Source: Acidobacteriaceae bacterium (GTDB lineage Bacteria; Acidobacteriota; Terriglobia; Terriglobales; Acidobacteriaceae). Taken from it: 60,618 nucleotides of DNA. Shown one piece after another: positions 16,816 to 25,884 of this stretch (positions are counted from its first letter, which is position 1; every line of letters starts with the position of its first letter). Both the position numbers and the translations under genes were made by a program. The stretch lies in NCBI GenBank assembly GCA_003138975.1, contig PLHQ01000068.1:19016-79633 (forward strand). Reading direction: 5' to 3'. The notes beneath the pieces were generated by a model. The model saw only the letters and a list, made by a program, of their open reading frames with translations. It made no database searches and was not told where the DNA came from.

Positions 16816-19800
16816 TTAGAACGAAAATTTCACCGAGAACTGCAACTGGCGCGGATTGAGCATAGTTCTTGGCTGCCCGAACGTAGCATTCGGAGAGTTC
16901 GGAACCGTGACCGGCAACAGTCCTAAGGCGAGCCAGGCTGGTGGCGCAGCCGCTGCCTGCTCGGTGGCGCAAGACACTGACGCATCGCCGCCTTGAATCG
17001 CCCGCGTCGTCGCGTCGTTATAGTGCTTCGGAACAGCCCCGCAGAAAGCAGGCGAGCCGTAGATGTAATTCACTTCATCTACATTCTGCCGGTTGAACAG
17101 GTTGAATGCATCTACAGTTAAATCGAGCCTCAAGTGTTCATGAAACTGGAAATAACGCGACAAACGCAGATCAAAGGAATACAGTGGATCGCCAATGTAG
17201 GTGTTCCGGCCGATCATAGTGTCGCAATTCGACACGTTGGTGCAGACACCGCCCAATCCGCCAACGCGATCCGTGCTCAGGCCAGCCACGTCGCCAAGAA
17301 CGTTTTGCCCGGCGAACAGCGTGAAGGGCCGACCAGACTGCAGGGTGATAATGCTGCTGAATTCGAAGTTCCGCGCAAAACTATCCTGGGGTCCATCGGC
17401 GGTGAAGTTCGCCACTACGTGATGGCGAACGTCCTGGTTCGAGTTGCCACGCTCCGAAGCGTAGTTGAATTGGTTGGGCGGTAGATTAATGAAGGTGGTG
17501 AAATTGCCGTTGTCAATGGTGTGAGAGTAGGTGTAGTTGGCGGTCAGGTTGAACAACCTGCCGATACGCTCAACTGCCGTAAGCGTCAGGCCGTGGTAGA
17601 CGGCGTTGGCCACGTCGTTGTTGTAGTCGAGAAGGCCGCCACTCAGCGTCGCTGGAGCGCCGGCGGAGGGTACACCGAACTCCAACCCAGAGGGATTGAC
17701 GGGCAGCTGAGGATTAGGGGGTGCAAAGGCCGGGGGAATCGGGCTCGCTGGACCCAGCCAATCGAAAAACGGGCCCAAGCCCAAGGGCCCAAGAATGGGT
17801 GTTCCGCTGCACGGGGTGAGAGAGCCGCTCGGATCGAGCAGCCCTTGAGCATAGTAAGGATTGGAGGGCTTGGCCGTCCCATAAGGACAGGGCACGTTGA
17901 TATTGTTGCCCCGTACGAGTTTGTGCGCCCCCACGAACAGATATCCCACCTGCAGCGAGAGTCCTCCGCCTAATTGGCGATCAATCTCGAGGCTGGCCTG
18001 TTCGGCATAAGGAAGTCGCGCGTTACGCTGGATGCCACCGGAACCAACACCGCAGGCCCCGCTCAGCGCGCCGGTTACAGCGTTAGCAGTACAGGGCCCG
18101 GTTAAAGACACTGCGGAGTAAGCATTGGGACCATCGCCGAGGATGCCGAGGGCCGTTAGGGCTGCGATGCTTATCGTACCGCCCGGAGCGGTGTTGCAAA
18201 TCGTATTAGGTATACCTAACACCGCGCAAGGGAGGGAAGGTGTGCCCGGGTAACCCGGATCTGCGGATAGTTGCCAGCCTCCGGTGGCCGCGTTGTTTTG
18301 GATCATCGGAACCACCACGCCTTGAGAAAATCCGTTTGCGGCGCAACTGGGGTCTGCGCCCGGAGGATTGCAGAAGTATCCCGGAAGCGCCTTCTGGTTT
18401 CCTGTGGTGAAGAAGAACGTGAGGTTATTGCGATCGAAGAAGATTCCGGAGCCGGCGCGAATGACCGTTTTGGCGTCGGGAGAATAGGCGAAGCCTACTC
18501 GCGGTTGGAAAGCGCGGTAGTCCTGGTTGATGGTGCTTCCCAGTCCGGTTTCGACATCCCAGCGCAAGCCGTAATTCAAAGTCAGGTGGGGAGTGACTCG
18601 CCACTGATCCTCGGCAAAGAATCCCCAGTAGCCGTGGTTCAAGCTGTAAGCGTAGTTGGAATACTGGTTGGTGGGAAATGCGTTCGGCCAGCCACTGCCG
18701 AAGCCTCCGCCGGTTGCTGGTAAAGGCTGGTAACCGTTCACGAAACCGGTTCGCGGAACCGCAACTCCCCAATACAGGAAGGCTACGCCATCCGCGGCGG
18801 GCGGGAGCGGGCAGTTCTCAGCTCCAGGAACTGTTCCATAAGTGCCCGTGGTCAAAAGGCCGATGGCGTCCGCGAATGCGTACATACAGTCGAGATTCGG
18901 AAGCAATACGCGCTCCGGGGTGAACCCAGGATAGTTGTTGTAGCTCCAGACATAGTTCCCGTCGAACCCAAACTTGGCGACATGATTCCCTTTGACCCAA
19001 GCGAGCGAATCGGATCCCTGTACCCGGCTCTCGTAGATCGCGTCATAGGTGCCGAAGTTATGCCCGAATTCCAAGTCATTCACAACACTCAGATCGGGTT
19101 CGCCAGTCGCCCCGGGAAAATTGTAGTGTCGCCTTGCATATTGGCCTAGGACGGTGTTGACCAGGTTCGGCTTCAGCACCGAGTTCAGCGTTCCCACTAC
19201 AGATTGATCGCGAATGAAAAGATTGCGCGCGCCGCTCGGAGAACCAACGCCGCCGCCATCTTCCGTATTGCCGATCAGTTCTCCCAAATCGCGCGCATCC
19301 TCCACGACGTAGCGCAACGCGAAGCGATTATTCGTGTTGATTTGGTGGTCAAGTTTGGCAAAACCATAATCATTATTGACCGTCTTCAGAACGGACTGGA
19401 GATAGGAGAAGGGCGAGCCAGTGCATTGCGCGGGAGGAAGGTTGCAGCCCTCTGGAGACAGGCCCAAGTAAGCTTTAGCCTGATCGATGTTTGTAATGTT
19501 GCTGAAAAGGTCAGGAGCGTAAGTGGGAGACTGACCGCTCCTCCTGCCCTCGTAGTTCAGGAAGAAGAACGTTTTGTCCTTGCGGACTGGGCCTCCGAGA
19601 GTACCGCCGAACTGGTTTTGCCTCAGGGCATAGGGCAACGGCGCCGGCTGCAGAAGGGAGCGCGCATCGGTGGCGCTGTTCTGCAGGTAGTCGTAAACCG
19701 AACCATGGAAATCGTTCCCGCCGGACTTGGTGACGATATTGACGATGCCGCCGAGTGCCCGGCCGTACTCGGCGCCAAAACTGTTGTTGACCACGCGAAA

Positions 19801-20472
19801 TTCTTGCACGGAATCCTGAGGCGGCGTGGCGCGCTGCACACCGCTAACGGAGTTCACGAAGTCGGCGCCGTCTACCGTGATCTCGTTGCTAAACGAGCGC
19901 ATGCCGCCAAAGGAAATTTGGGTCACCTCGAATTCAGTAAACGTGCTCCCCAACGCGGTCCGGCTCTTGGCAACGCTGGGCGTTAGCAGAGCGAAGTCGG
20001 TAAAGAGGCGGCCGCTAATGGGCAAATCTTGGATCTGTTGAGCCTGAATCACTTGGCTGATCTCGGTTCTCGTCGTCTCTACCACCGGAGCTTCGGTAGT
20101 CACGGTGACCGTCTCAGAGACCGCCGCCACCTTGAGGGTCACGTTGACCGTGGCGGTTTGACCGACTGACAACTCCACGCCGGTGCGCGTGTATTTCCCG
20201 AAGCCCGCGTAGTTCACGGTGAGTTCGTACCGCCCTGGCGGGAGACTGGGCAGCGCATAAAACCCAGCATCGTCCGACACCGCAGTGAAAGTCTGGTTGG
20301 TGTCCAGCGAGCGAACAGTGATCGTGGCCTTGGCAACGGGTCGCCCCCCAGCATCCGTCACGGTTCCGTTCAGCAAGGCATAGCTGACCGTGGCCTGGGC
20401 TGGCGCATATTGAATAAACGCCAACGCCACAAACAGACCACACAAGCAGGCAGACAGCCGACGTGATTTCAT
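16816..20472 (-). CDS. Oar-like TonB-dependent outer-membrane receptor
   Basis: About 1,218 residues. Order: signal peptide (to about 27), carboxypeptidase-regulatory-like beta-sandwich (LLNGTVTDAGGRPVAKATITV to about 120), a plug domain with QIQDLPISGRLFTDFALLTP, and a long beta-barrel ending in LQFSVKFSF, the aromatic C-terminus needed for outer-membrane insertion. This architecture is very common in acidobacteria. The substrate is unknown; transport of an aromatic or metal-chelate ligand is possible given its neighbours. The start at 20472 follows AGGAGATCTC. A perfect palindrome lies just upstream. Confidence 0.93.
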   Translation of the reverse strand: MKSRRLSACLCGLFVALAFIQYAPAQATVSYALLNGTVTDAGGRPVAKATITVRSLDTNQTFTAVSDDAGFYALPSLPPGRYELTVNYAGFGKYTRTGVELSVGQTATVNVTLKVAAVSETVTVTTEAPVVETTRTEISQVIQAQQIQDLPISGRLFTDFALLTPSVAKSRTALGSTFTEFEVTQISFGGMRSFSNEITVDGADFVNSVSGVQRATPPQDSVQEFRVVNNSFGAEYGRALGGIVNIVTKSGGNDFHGSVYDYLQNSATDARSLLQPAPLPYALRQNQFGGTLGGPVRKDKTFFFLNYEGRRSGQSPTYAPDLFSNITNIDQAKAYLGLSPEGCNLPPAQCTGSPFSYLQSVLKTVNNDYGFAKLDHQINTNNRFALRYVVEDARDLGELIGNTEDGGGVGSPSGARNLFIRDQSVVGTLNSVLKPNLVNTVLGQYARRHYNFPGATGEPDLSVVNDLEFGHNFGTYDAIYESRVQGSDSLAWVKGNHVAKFGFDGNYVWSYNNYPGFTPERVLLPNLDCMYAFADAIGLLTTGTYGTVPGAENCPLPPAADGVAFLYWGVAVPRTGFVNGYQPLPATGGGFGSGWPNAFPTNQYSNYAYSLNHGYWGFFAEDQWRVTPHLTLNYGLRWDVETGLGSTINQDYRAFQPRVGFAYSPDAKTVIRAGSGIFFDRNNLTFFFTTGNQKALPGYFCNPPGADPSCAANGFSQGVVVPMIQNNAATGGWQLSADPGYPGTPSLPCAVLGIPNTICNTAPGGTISIAALTALGILGDGPNAYSAVSLTGPCTANAVTGALSGACGVGSGGIQRNARLPYAEQASLEIDRQLGGGLSLQVGYLFVGAHKLVRGNNINVPCPYGTAKPSNPYYAQGLLDPSGSLTPCSGTPILGPLGLGPFFDWLGPASPIPPAFAPPNPQLPVNPSGLEFGVPSAGAPATLSGGLLDYNNDVANAVYHGLTLTAVERIGRLFNLTANYTYSHTIDNGNFTTFINLPPNQFNYASERGNSNQDVRHHVVANFTADGPQDSFARNFEFSSIITLQSGRPFTLFAGQNVLGDVAGLSTDRVGGLGGVCTNVSNCDTMIGRNTYIGDPLYSFDLRLSRYFQFHEHLRLDLTVDAFNLFNRQNVDEVNYIYGSPAFCGAVPKHYNDATTRAIQGGDASVSCATEQAAAAPPAWLALGLLPVTVPNSPNATFGQPRTMLNPRQLQFSVKFSF

Positions 20473-20492
20473 GAGATCTCCTGTCATTCGAG

Positions 20493-20506
20493 CGAACGTA
20501 CGTTCG
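20493..20506. promoter_or_regulatory. Perfect 14-bp palindrome (TetR-type operator)
   Basis: CGAACGTACGTTCG is fully self-complementary and begins 20 bases upstream of the TonB receptor start codon. The core GAACGTnCGTTC recurs at 30030-30041. Its form is typical of TetR-family operators. Confidence 0.6.
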
Positions 20507-20671
20507 ATTCGCACCCCAACGCAACACTTGCTCCGACTGCAGAACGCGGGAGTTTACCCACAACCTACATCAACACTGGAATCCTGCTCCCCACCTCCCG
20601 TTCAACACCCAAGGCCATCACCGTCTTCACCATCTTTCCGTGCGGACTCTTTTGCGTTCCGCCGTTTTTCA

Positions 20672-21778
20672 TCAAGCTCTGCGCGCCAATGGGACCGACC
20701 GTCCCCACACTTCCTGCGCGGTTTCGGCGACCAGGTGCAGCTTTGCTTGCTGGTCTGCCGCTGTCACGGCGTTGCCTTCCATCGTGGAAGCGAAACCGCA
20801 CTGCGGACTCAGGGCCAGTCGCTCAAGCTCAACAAAGGCGGAGGCGGCTTCAATCCGCCTCTTCAGTTCGTCCTTGCTTTCCAAGTTGGGTTTCTTAGAA
20901 CTGACCAGACCGAGCACAACCGTGCGATCTGCTGGCACTTGGCGCAGCGGCTCGAAACCGCCAGAGCGTTCGTCGTCGTACTCCAGCAAGAATCTCTGGA
21001 ACTTTGTATTGCGAAAAACCTTTGTGATCGGGCCATAGTCGCCGGCGGCGTAAAACTTGCTCTGATTATTTCCGCGGCAAAGGTGCAGGCCGAACGTGAT
21101 GCCGGGATGATCACCGATCACCGCATTGTCCATTTCGATCGACAAATCCAGCAGCCGGTCGGGATCGTTGCCCCGCTGCCGATAGCCCTCCCGCAGATCG
21201 GGATCCAGCAGCGCAGTGTACTGCGGTGAGTCAATCTGAATGTAAGTGCAGCCCAGGCGAATCAACTCGCCAACTTCATCGCGCAGAATGTCGACCAAAT
21301 CGGCGAGGTAGGCGTCAACCGTCGCATACGCGCCGGTCGATTTTCTGCTGTCGTAGTACGCCGCGGCCTGCTGCGCGCTGATCATGGTGGTTTTGGCCGG
21401 GTGCTTCGTGCGCGCACGCACGTAAGTAAATTCTTCAGCGCAAAGAGGCCTTTTGCGACGCAGCTTGGAAACGACTACCGGACGCGGCAAAACCAACTGT
21501 TCGCCCTTTTCGTCCCGGAAAGGAATTGCCCAGCCGCCATATTTGTCGAAACCTTCGACGGCGTCAATCAAGTGTCCGTAAAAAGCGTAGCGGCGCACTT
21601 CGCCGTCTGTGATCACTTCCATGCCGGCACGAATCTGCAGGTCGATGCATTCATCGACGGCCCGGTCTTCCACTTGTTTGAACGCGGCGTCCGTGAGATT
21701 TCCGGCCGCGAAGCGATCGCGAGCTTCCTTTAGATACGCAGGACGCAAAAGACTTCCGACTACATCACTACGGTACAC
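20672..21778 (-). CDS. MetE-core-like zinc methyltransferase family protein
   Basis: About 368 residues corresponding to the C-terminal catalytic barrel of cobalamin-independent methionine synthase, without the N-terminal barrel. The zinc ligands are retained: His and Cys in GLHLCRGN (about 233 and 235), Glu in LLEYDDE (about 264) and Cys in SPQCGF (about 325). The start is taken as GTG at 21778 because GGAGGT lies just ahead and the N-terminus MYRSDVVGSLLRP matches the family; upstream ATGs at 21805 and 21832 are weaker. The methyl donor and acceptor are unknown. Divergent from a second MetE-like gene. Confidence 0.85.
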   Translation of the reverse strand: MYRSDVVGSLLRPAYLKEARDRFAAGNLTDAAFKQVEDRAVDECIDLQIRAGMEVITDGEVRRYAFYGHLIDAVEGFDKYGGWAIPFRDEKGEQLVLPRPVVVSKLRRKRPLCAEEFTYVRARTKHPAKTTMISAQQAAAYYDSRKSTGAYATVDAYLADLVDILRDEVGELIRLGCTYIQIDSPQYTALLDPDLREGYRQRGNDPDRLLDLSIEMDNAVIGDHPGITFGLHLCRGNNQSKFYAAGDYGPITKVFRNTKFQRFLLEYDDERSGGFEPLRQVPADRTVVLGLVSSKKPNLESKDELKRRIEAASAFVELERLALSPQCGFASTMEGNAVTAADQQAKLHLVAETAQEVWGRSVPLARRA

Positions 21779-22060
21779 AGCCCACCTCCACGAACGGCGC
21801 GTCATCGAAACAGCTTGGTCCGATGGCCTCAACCTTCTCGTCGTGGTTCACGAGAGCAACGAAGCGGCATCACTCTAATCCAGTTTGAACCAGACTTACA
21901 AGTGGAAACTATGAGCCGGGAAAATGGTATGTTGCTTGATATTTGGTTACTTTTCTGTGCCCTTCGTTGGTTACTTTGAAGTGCCTTTTTCCTAAGCGGC
22001 TTTGCTCGGGAGTATGATGGCGCTCCGACCGGCAGCTGCACAGTGAAGCGGGAGTCGACA

Positions 22061-23065
22061 ATGAATCCGAACATCAAAGCTACTGTCGTGGGAAGTTATC
22101 CCGTGCCCTCGTGGCTGGTCGGTAATACTTCGCGGCTTGTTCTCCGGGATGCGGTGATGGCCGTGTTGAAGATACAGGAGCTCGCAGGTTTGGACATGGT
22201 GACCGACGGTGAACTCATGCGTTTTGATCCGAGCCACCCGGAGACCAATGGAATGGTGGACTATTTCGTTTCGCAAATGGAAGGAATCCGCAGCCATTTT
22301 GCGCTCTCCGATTTCGACCGGTTCCTCTCCGATCGCGCCTCGGCGACTCGCTTGCTAACCGCAGGCATGGTGGTCGGGAAAATCGGCGAAGGAACGCTGA
22401 ATCTACCCCGAGACTACGAGATCGTAGCGCCGCTCACGAAAACGGCGCTGAAGTTTACATGTACTGGACCTCACATGCTGTCGCGCATGGTCACAAACTG
22501 CTACTACAAGGATATTTCCGAATTGGCCATGGATCTGGCTGCCGTACTGCGCCGCCAGCTGGAATCAATTGAAGCCGATGCAGTCCAGCTTGATGAAGCC
22601 TGTATCGCCGGCTACCCGCAGGATTCATCCTGGGCCGCAGAAGCGATTAACTATGTTCTCGATGGCATCCTGAATGAGCGCGCCGTGCACATCTGCTTCG
22701 GCAATTACGGTGGACAGCCGGTGCTGCGCGGCTTCTGGCGGGATCTGGTCCCTTTTCTCAATTCGCTGCATGCCGACCATCTGGTGCTCGAGTTTGCGCG
22801 TCGCGGCTATGACGAACTCGATGTCTTCACCGATCTGGATCCGAAAATCGCACTCGGCATCGGCATGATCGACATCAAAGACAACGAAGTGGAAACACCC
22901 GAACTCGTGGCCACACGCATCGAGCGGGTGGTGAAGACATTGGGTGCGGAGCGTTTGCGCTATGTCCATCCCGACTGCGGATTTTGGATGCTGCAGCGTA
23001 GTGTGGCAGATCGCAAGATGCGCGCGCTGGTCGAGGGAAGGAATCTGTTCGAGGGCAGGGCCTAG
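22061..23065 (+). CDS. Second MetE-core-like zinc methyltransferase family protein
   Basis: About 334 residues, again only the catalytic barrel of methionine synthase MetE. It opens with KATVVGSYPVPSWL and keeps the zinc set: VHICFGN (His about 208, Cys about 210), VLEFARRG (Glu about 243) and HPDCGFW (Cys about 305). It differs strongly from its divergent neighbour, so the two are not recent duplicates. The start at 22061 follows GGGAG. It heads a rightward operon with a methyltransferase (46-base gap) and a Rieske oxygenase, suggesting a role in methyl-group handling during demethylation of methoxylated compounds; this is inference. Confidence 0.85.
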   Translation: MNPNIKATVVGSYPVPSWLVGNTSRLVLRDAVMAVLKIQELAGLDMVTDGELMRFDPSHPETNGMVDYFVSQMEGIRSHFALSDFDRFLSDRASATRLLTAGMVVGKIGEGTLNLPRDYEIVAPLTKTALKFTCTGPHMLSRMVTNCYYKDISELAMDLAAVLRRQLESIEADAVQLDEACIAGYPQDSSWAAEAINYVLDGILNERAVHICFGNYGGQPVLRGFWRDLVPFLNSLHADHLVLEFARRGYDELDVFTDLDPKIALGIGMIDIKDNEVETPELVATRIERVVKTLGAERLRYVHPDCGFWMLQRSVADRKMRALVEGRNLFEGRA

Positions 23066-23111
23066 AGCGCTGCGATGCCGGGAGTCGAAGTTCAGAACAG
23101 GATTATTAGAG

Positions 23112-24785
23112 ATGGCACCAGCGGTGACAGCTACATTCATTGGCGAGGATGAAAAGGCACAGGTTCGCGCCGTTCTGTTCGGTCACCTCGCGGGTGTGGT
23201 TCTGGCGCCCACGGTGAAAGCCTTATGGGACCGGCGTGTATTTGATCTCTTCGGATCGGCTGGCGAGTGGGTAGATTTCGACCGGATCGCACAAGAAACT
23301 CGTGCCAATCGCGGCTATTTGCGAGTTGCCTTGCGCCTGCTGGCATCGTGCGGCTGGTTGAAACAGCAAGTTGAAAGCGGACGCGCTCCGCGCTACGCAC
23401 TGACAGCCGAGGGCACAGTCGCAGTGAGCACGGCGCCACTCTTGTACGGCGAAGCTCTCTCTTTTGTTGCGAAGGCAGTTTTCCTGGAAGATTTTTTGTT
23501 CGGAGGTTCCGACCGGCCAGTGCTTCCGTCGCTACAGGAACTGGTTCGCCGGTCAAGAGAACGATGGGGTCTGCAACCTGACGCCGACCCTGTCGTCAGC
23601 CAGGTACGAAATCAAATCCGCGAACACCTCGATGGCATGCTCATTGGCCCGGCCATGGTTGCCTTGGCCCGTGCAGAGATTCTGACTCAACTCGAGCAGC
23701 GGTCAGTGGATATCAATGACATTGCCGCTAACCGCGCGAGTCTTACCTGCATCCTCGACTTGCTGGTCACGCAGGGATGGATAGCACGCGACAAGAGTTC
23801 GGTGAGCCTGACCGCGTGCGGTCGCTACGCGGCCCAGGTTGCGACATCGTACGGGGTCACCGTCTCCTACCTCCCACTGTTCGACAATGTGAGCACTCTC
23901 TTGTTCGGCAATTCCCGCATTCCGCGAATGGACGAAAGTGGAGTGGAACTTCTTGTCAACCGTGGCATGAACGTGTGGGGTAGCGGCGGCGCGCACCGTA
24001 CATATTTCAAGAAAGTGGATGAGATCATCGTCGAGATCTTCAATCGGTCGCTGCATCTGCAGCCCCGGGGCATTTGCGACATGGGTTGCGGTGACGGAAG
24101 TTTTCTCGAACATTTGTACGCCACGGTGAAGAACAAAACCGAGCGCGGCAAGGTCCTCGACAAACATCCATTGATCATTATCGGCGCCGATTTCAATAAA
24201 GTGGCACGCCGGGTTACCAAGCAAACGCTGCGGAGAGCTGGCATTCCCATCTATCACGTGATCCCGGGCGACATTAATCGGCCGGCACAACTAGCGAGTG
24301 ACCTGGAGGAACTGAACCTGGACGTCCACGATCTGCTCCATGTGCGTTCTTTCCTTGACCACAACCGGCCGTACATTCCGCCTGCGAATTATACGGCCGG
24401 GACACGCACCGGGAAATCCACGGGAGCTTTCGCCCACCTTGGGGAAGAGATTTCGTGCGACGAACTGGAAGAAAACCTGACCCGCCACTTGAGGCGCTGG
24501 GCACCGTATGTGGGGCGATTCGGCTTGCTGGTGCTGGAACTGCACACATTGCCACCGGAAGTCACAGCGGCGAATTTATCCAAGACGCCGGCGGTGGCTT
24601 ACGACGGAACTCACGGATTCTCCGATCAATATCTTGTAGAGTTGACGGTTTTCCTGGATGGCGTCAAAGAAGCAGGCTTGAAAGCCGATCCGCGATTCCA
24701 ATCAAAGTTTCCACCGTCGGAGTTAGCGACCGTAAGCATCAACTTCTTCACCACGGCCGGCGATCCTTTCGATGCCGGATTGTGA
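23112..24785 (+). CDS. SAM-dependent methyltransferase with two winged-helix-like segments
   Basis: About 557 residues. The SAM-binding motif ICDMGCGDGSFLEHLY lies near 319-333, followed by IIIGADFNKVARR and an acidic loop LLHVRSFLDHNRPY. Before it lie two stretches that look like winged-helix dimerisation domains (about 15-110 and 170-240), each containing a DxxxIA helix followed by a LxxxGW turn. The C-terminal half resembles methyltransferase domains found with polyketide synthases, a weak resemblance from memory. The substrate is unknown. It sits between the MetE-like gene and the Rieske oxygenase with gaps near 50 bases, consistent with one transcript. Confidence 0.8.
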   Translation: MAPAVTATFIGEDEKAQVRAVLFGHLAGVVLAPTVKALWDRRVFDLFGSAGEWVDFDRIAQETRANRGYLRVALRLLASCGWLKQQVESGRAPRYALTAEGTVAVSTAPLLYGEALSFVAKAVFLEDFLFGGSDRPVLPSLQELVRRSRERWGLQPDADPVVSQVRNQIREHLDGMLIGPAMVALARAEILTQLEQRSVDINDIAANRASLTCILDLLVTQGWIARDKSSVSLTACGRYAAQVATSYGVTVSYLPLFDNVSTLLFGNSRIPRMDESGVELLVNRGMNVWGSGGAHRTYFKKVDEIIVEIFNRSLHLQPRGICDMGCGDGSFLEHLYATVKNKTERGKVLDKHPLIIIGADFNKVARRVTKQTLRRAGIPIYHVIPGDINRPAQLASDLEELNLDVHDLLHVRSFLDHNRPYIPPANYTAGTRTGKSTGAFAHLGEEISCDELEENLTRHLRRWAPYVGRFGLLVLELHTLPPEVTAANLSKTPAVAYDGTHGFSDQYLVELTVFLDGVKEAGLKADPRFQSKFPPSELATVSINFFTTAGDPFDAGL

Positions 24786-24835
24786 AACAAGGCGCGGAAG
24801 CAGTCCGCACCGCAAAATAACTGCAGGGGACTCCA

Positions 24836-25855
24836 ATGTTCTTGCACGACTACTGGTACGCGGTGGCGTGGGATCACGAGATTAAGCGCTCGCCCTTCGG
24901 ACGCATCGTTTGCGGTGAACCCATGGTTCTCTATCGTCAGACCAGCGGTGCGCTCTCGGCTTTTGAGGATTGTTGTCCCCATCGGCTGCTGCCTCTTTCC
25001 AAAGGCTTCTTGCAAGGCGACACCTTGGTTTGCAAGTACCATGGCCTGCGCTTCGACCCAGCTGGCCAGTGCGTTTGGATGCCGGGCCAGGAAGGGATCC
25101 GCGCGGAGGCCAGGTTACGGGCCTATCCGGTAACCGAGAAACATCGCTTTGTTTGGGTGTGGGTCGGCGACCCGGCATTAGCAGACGAGAAGCGTATTCC
25201 AGATCTTTCCTGGTGCTCGGACCCGAACTGGGTTTTCGAAGGCAGCACGTACCACCTCAAATGCAACTACCAGCTTCTGGTGGACAACTTGATGGACTTA
25301 TCGCATGAGACATTTGTCCATCCCTCGAGTATCGGCCAACACGAAATTCTCGAAGCTCCGATCAAAGTGACTTCTGACGCCACGTCGGTGCACGTCACGC
25401 GCTGGATGCACAACATCGATCCACCACCTTTCTGGGCGGCGAATCTGAGGTCGTTTGAGAAGTGCGATCGTTGGCAAATTTGCAATTTCACTTTACCCGC
25501 GAACGTTATGATCGACGTAGGAGTGGCACTGGCGGGAACGGGCGCGGAGAGTGGCGACCGCTCGAAAGGCGTGACCGGAATTGTGGTCAACCTGATGACT
25601 CCGGAAAGCGAAACCTCCACGTGGTATCACTGGGGGATGGTGCGCAATTTCCAGACGGAGGACCGCGGCCTGACTTTCCGTATTCGCGACGGTCAAGCTG
25701 CTGTGTTTACCGAAGATACGGAGATCCTTGAGGCGCAGCAGGAAAACATTCTGCGGCGCCCGGACCGCCAGCTTCTCAACTTCAAGATTGACGCCGGCGG
25801 CGTGCATGCACGGCGAATCATCGAGCGCGAACTAGCACGCCAAGCTACGCGGTAA
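24836..25855 (+). CDS. vanA: Rieske oxygenase, vanillate O-demethylase oxygenase-like
   Basis: A 339-residue Rieske non-haem iron oxygenase. The 2Fe-2S cluster ligands are Cys47 and His49 (CCPHR) and Cys66 and His69 (VCKYHG); the mononuclear iron site is in DNLMDLSHETFVHPSSIGQ. Length and blocks such as MPGQEG, PPFWAANLR, VGVALAGTG and LLNFKIDAGGV closely follow vanillate demethylase VanA, which removes the vanillate methyl as formaldehyde to give protocatechuate. The usual reductase VanB is not encoded nearby, so electrons must come from elsewhere. Protocatechuate genes lie 11 kb away on the same strand. The symbol is by resemblance; other methoxy-aromatics are possible substrates. Confidence 0.85.
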   Translation: MFLHDYWYAVAWDHEIKRSPFGRIVCGEPMVLYRQTSGALSAFEDCCPHRLLPLSKGFLQGDTLVCKYHGLRFDPAGQCVWMPGQEGIRAEARLRAYPVTEKHRFVWVWVGDPALADEKRIPDLSWCSDPNWVFEGSTYHLKCNYQLLVDNLMDLSHETFVHPSSIGQHEILEAPIKVTSDATSVHVTRWMHNIDPPPFWAANLRSFEKCDRWQICNFTLPANVMIDVGVALAGTGAESGDRSKGVTGIVVNLMTPESETSTWYHWGMVRNFQTEDRGLTFRIRDGQAAVFTEDTEILEAQQENILRRPDRQLLNFKIDAGGVHARRIIERELARQATR

Positions 25856-25884
25856 GCTTCATACCGACGCGGCCACTTTGGATC

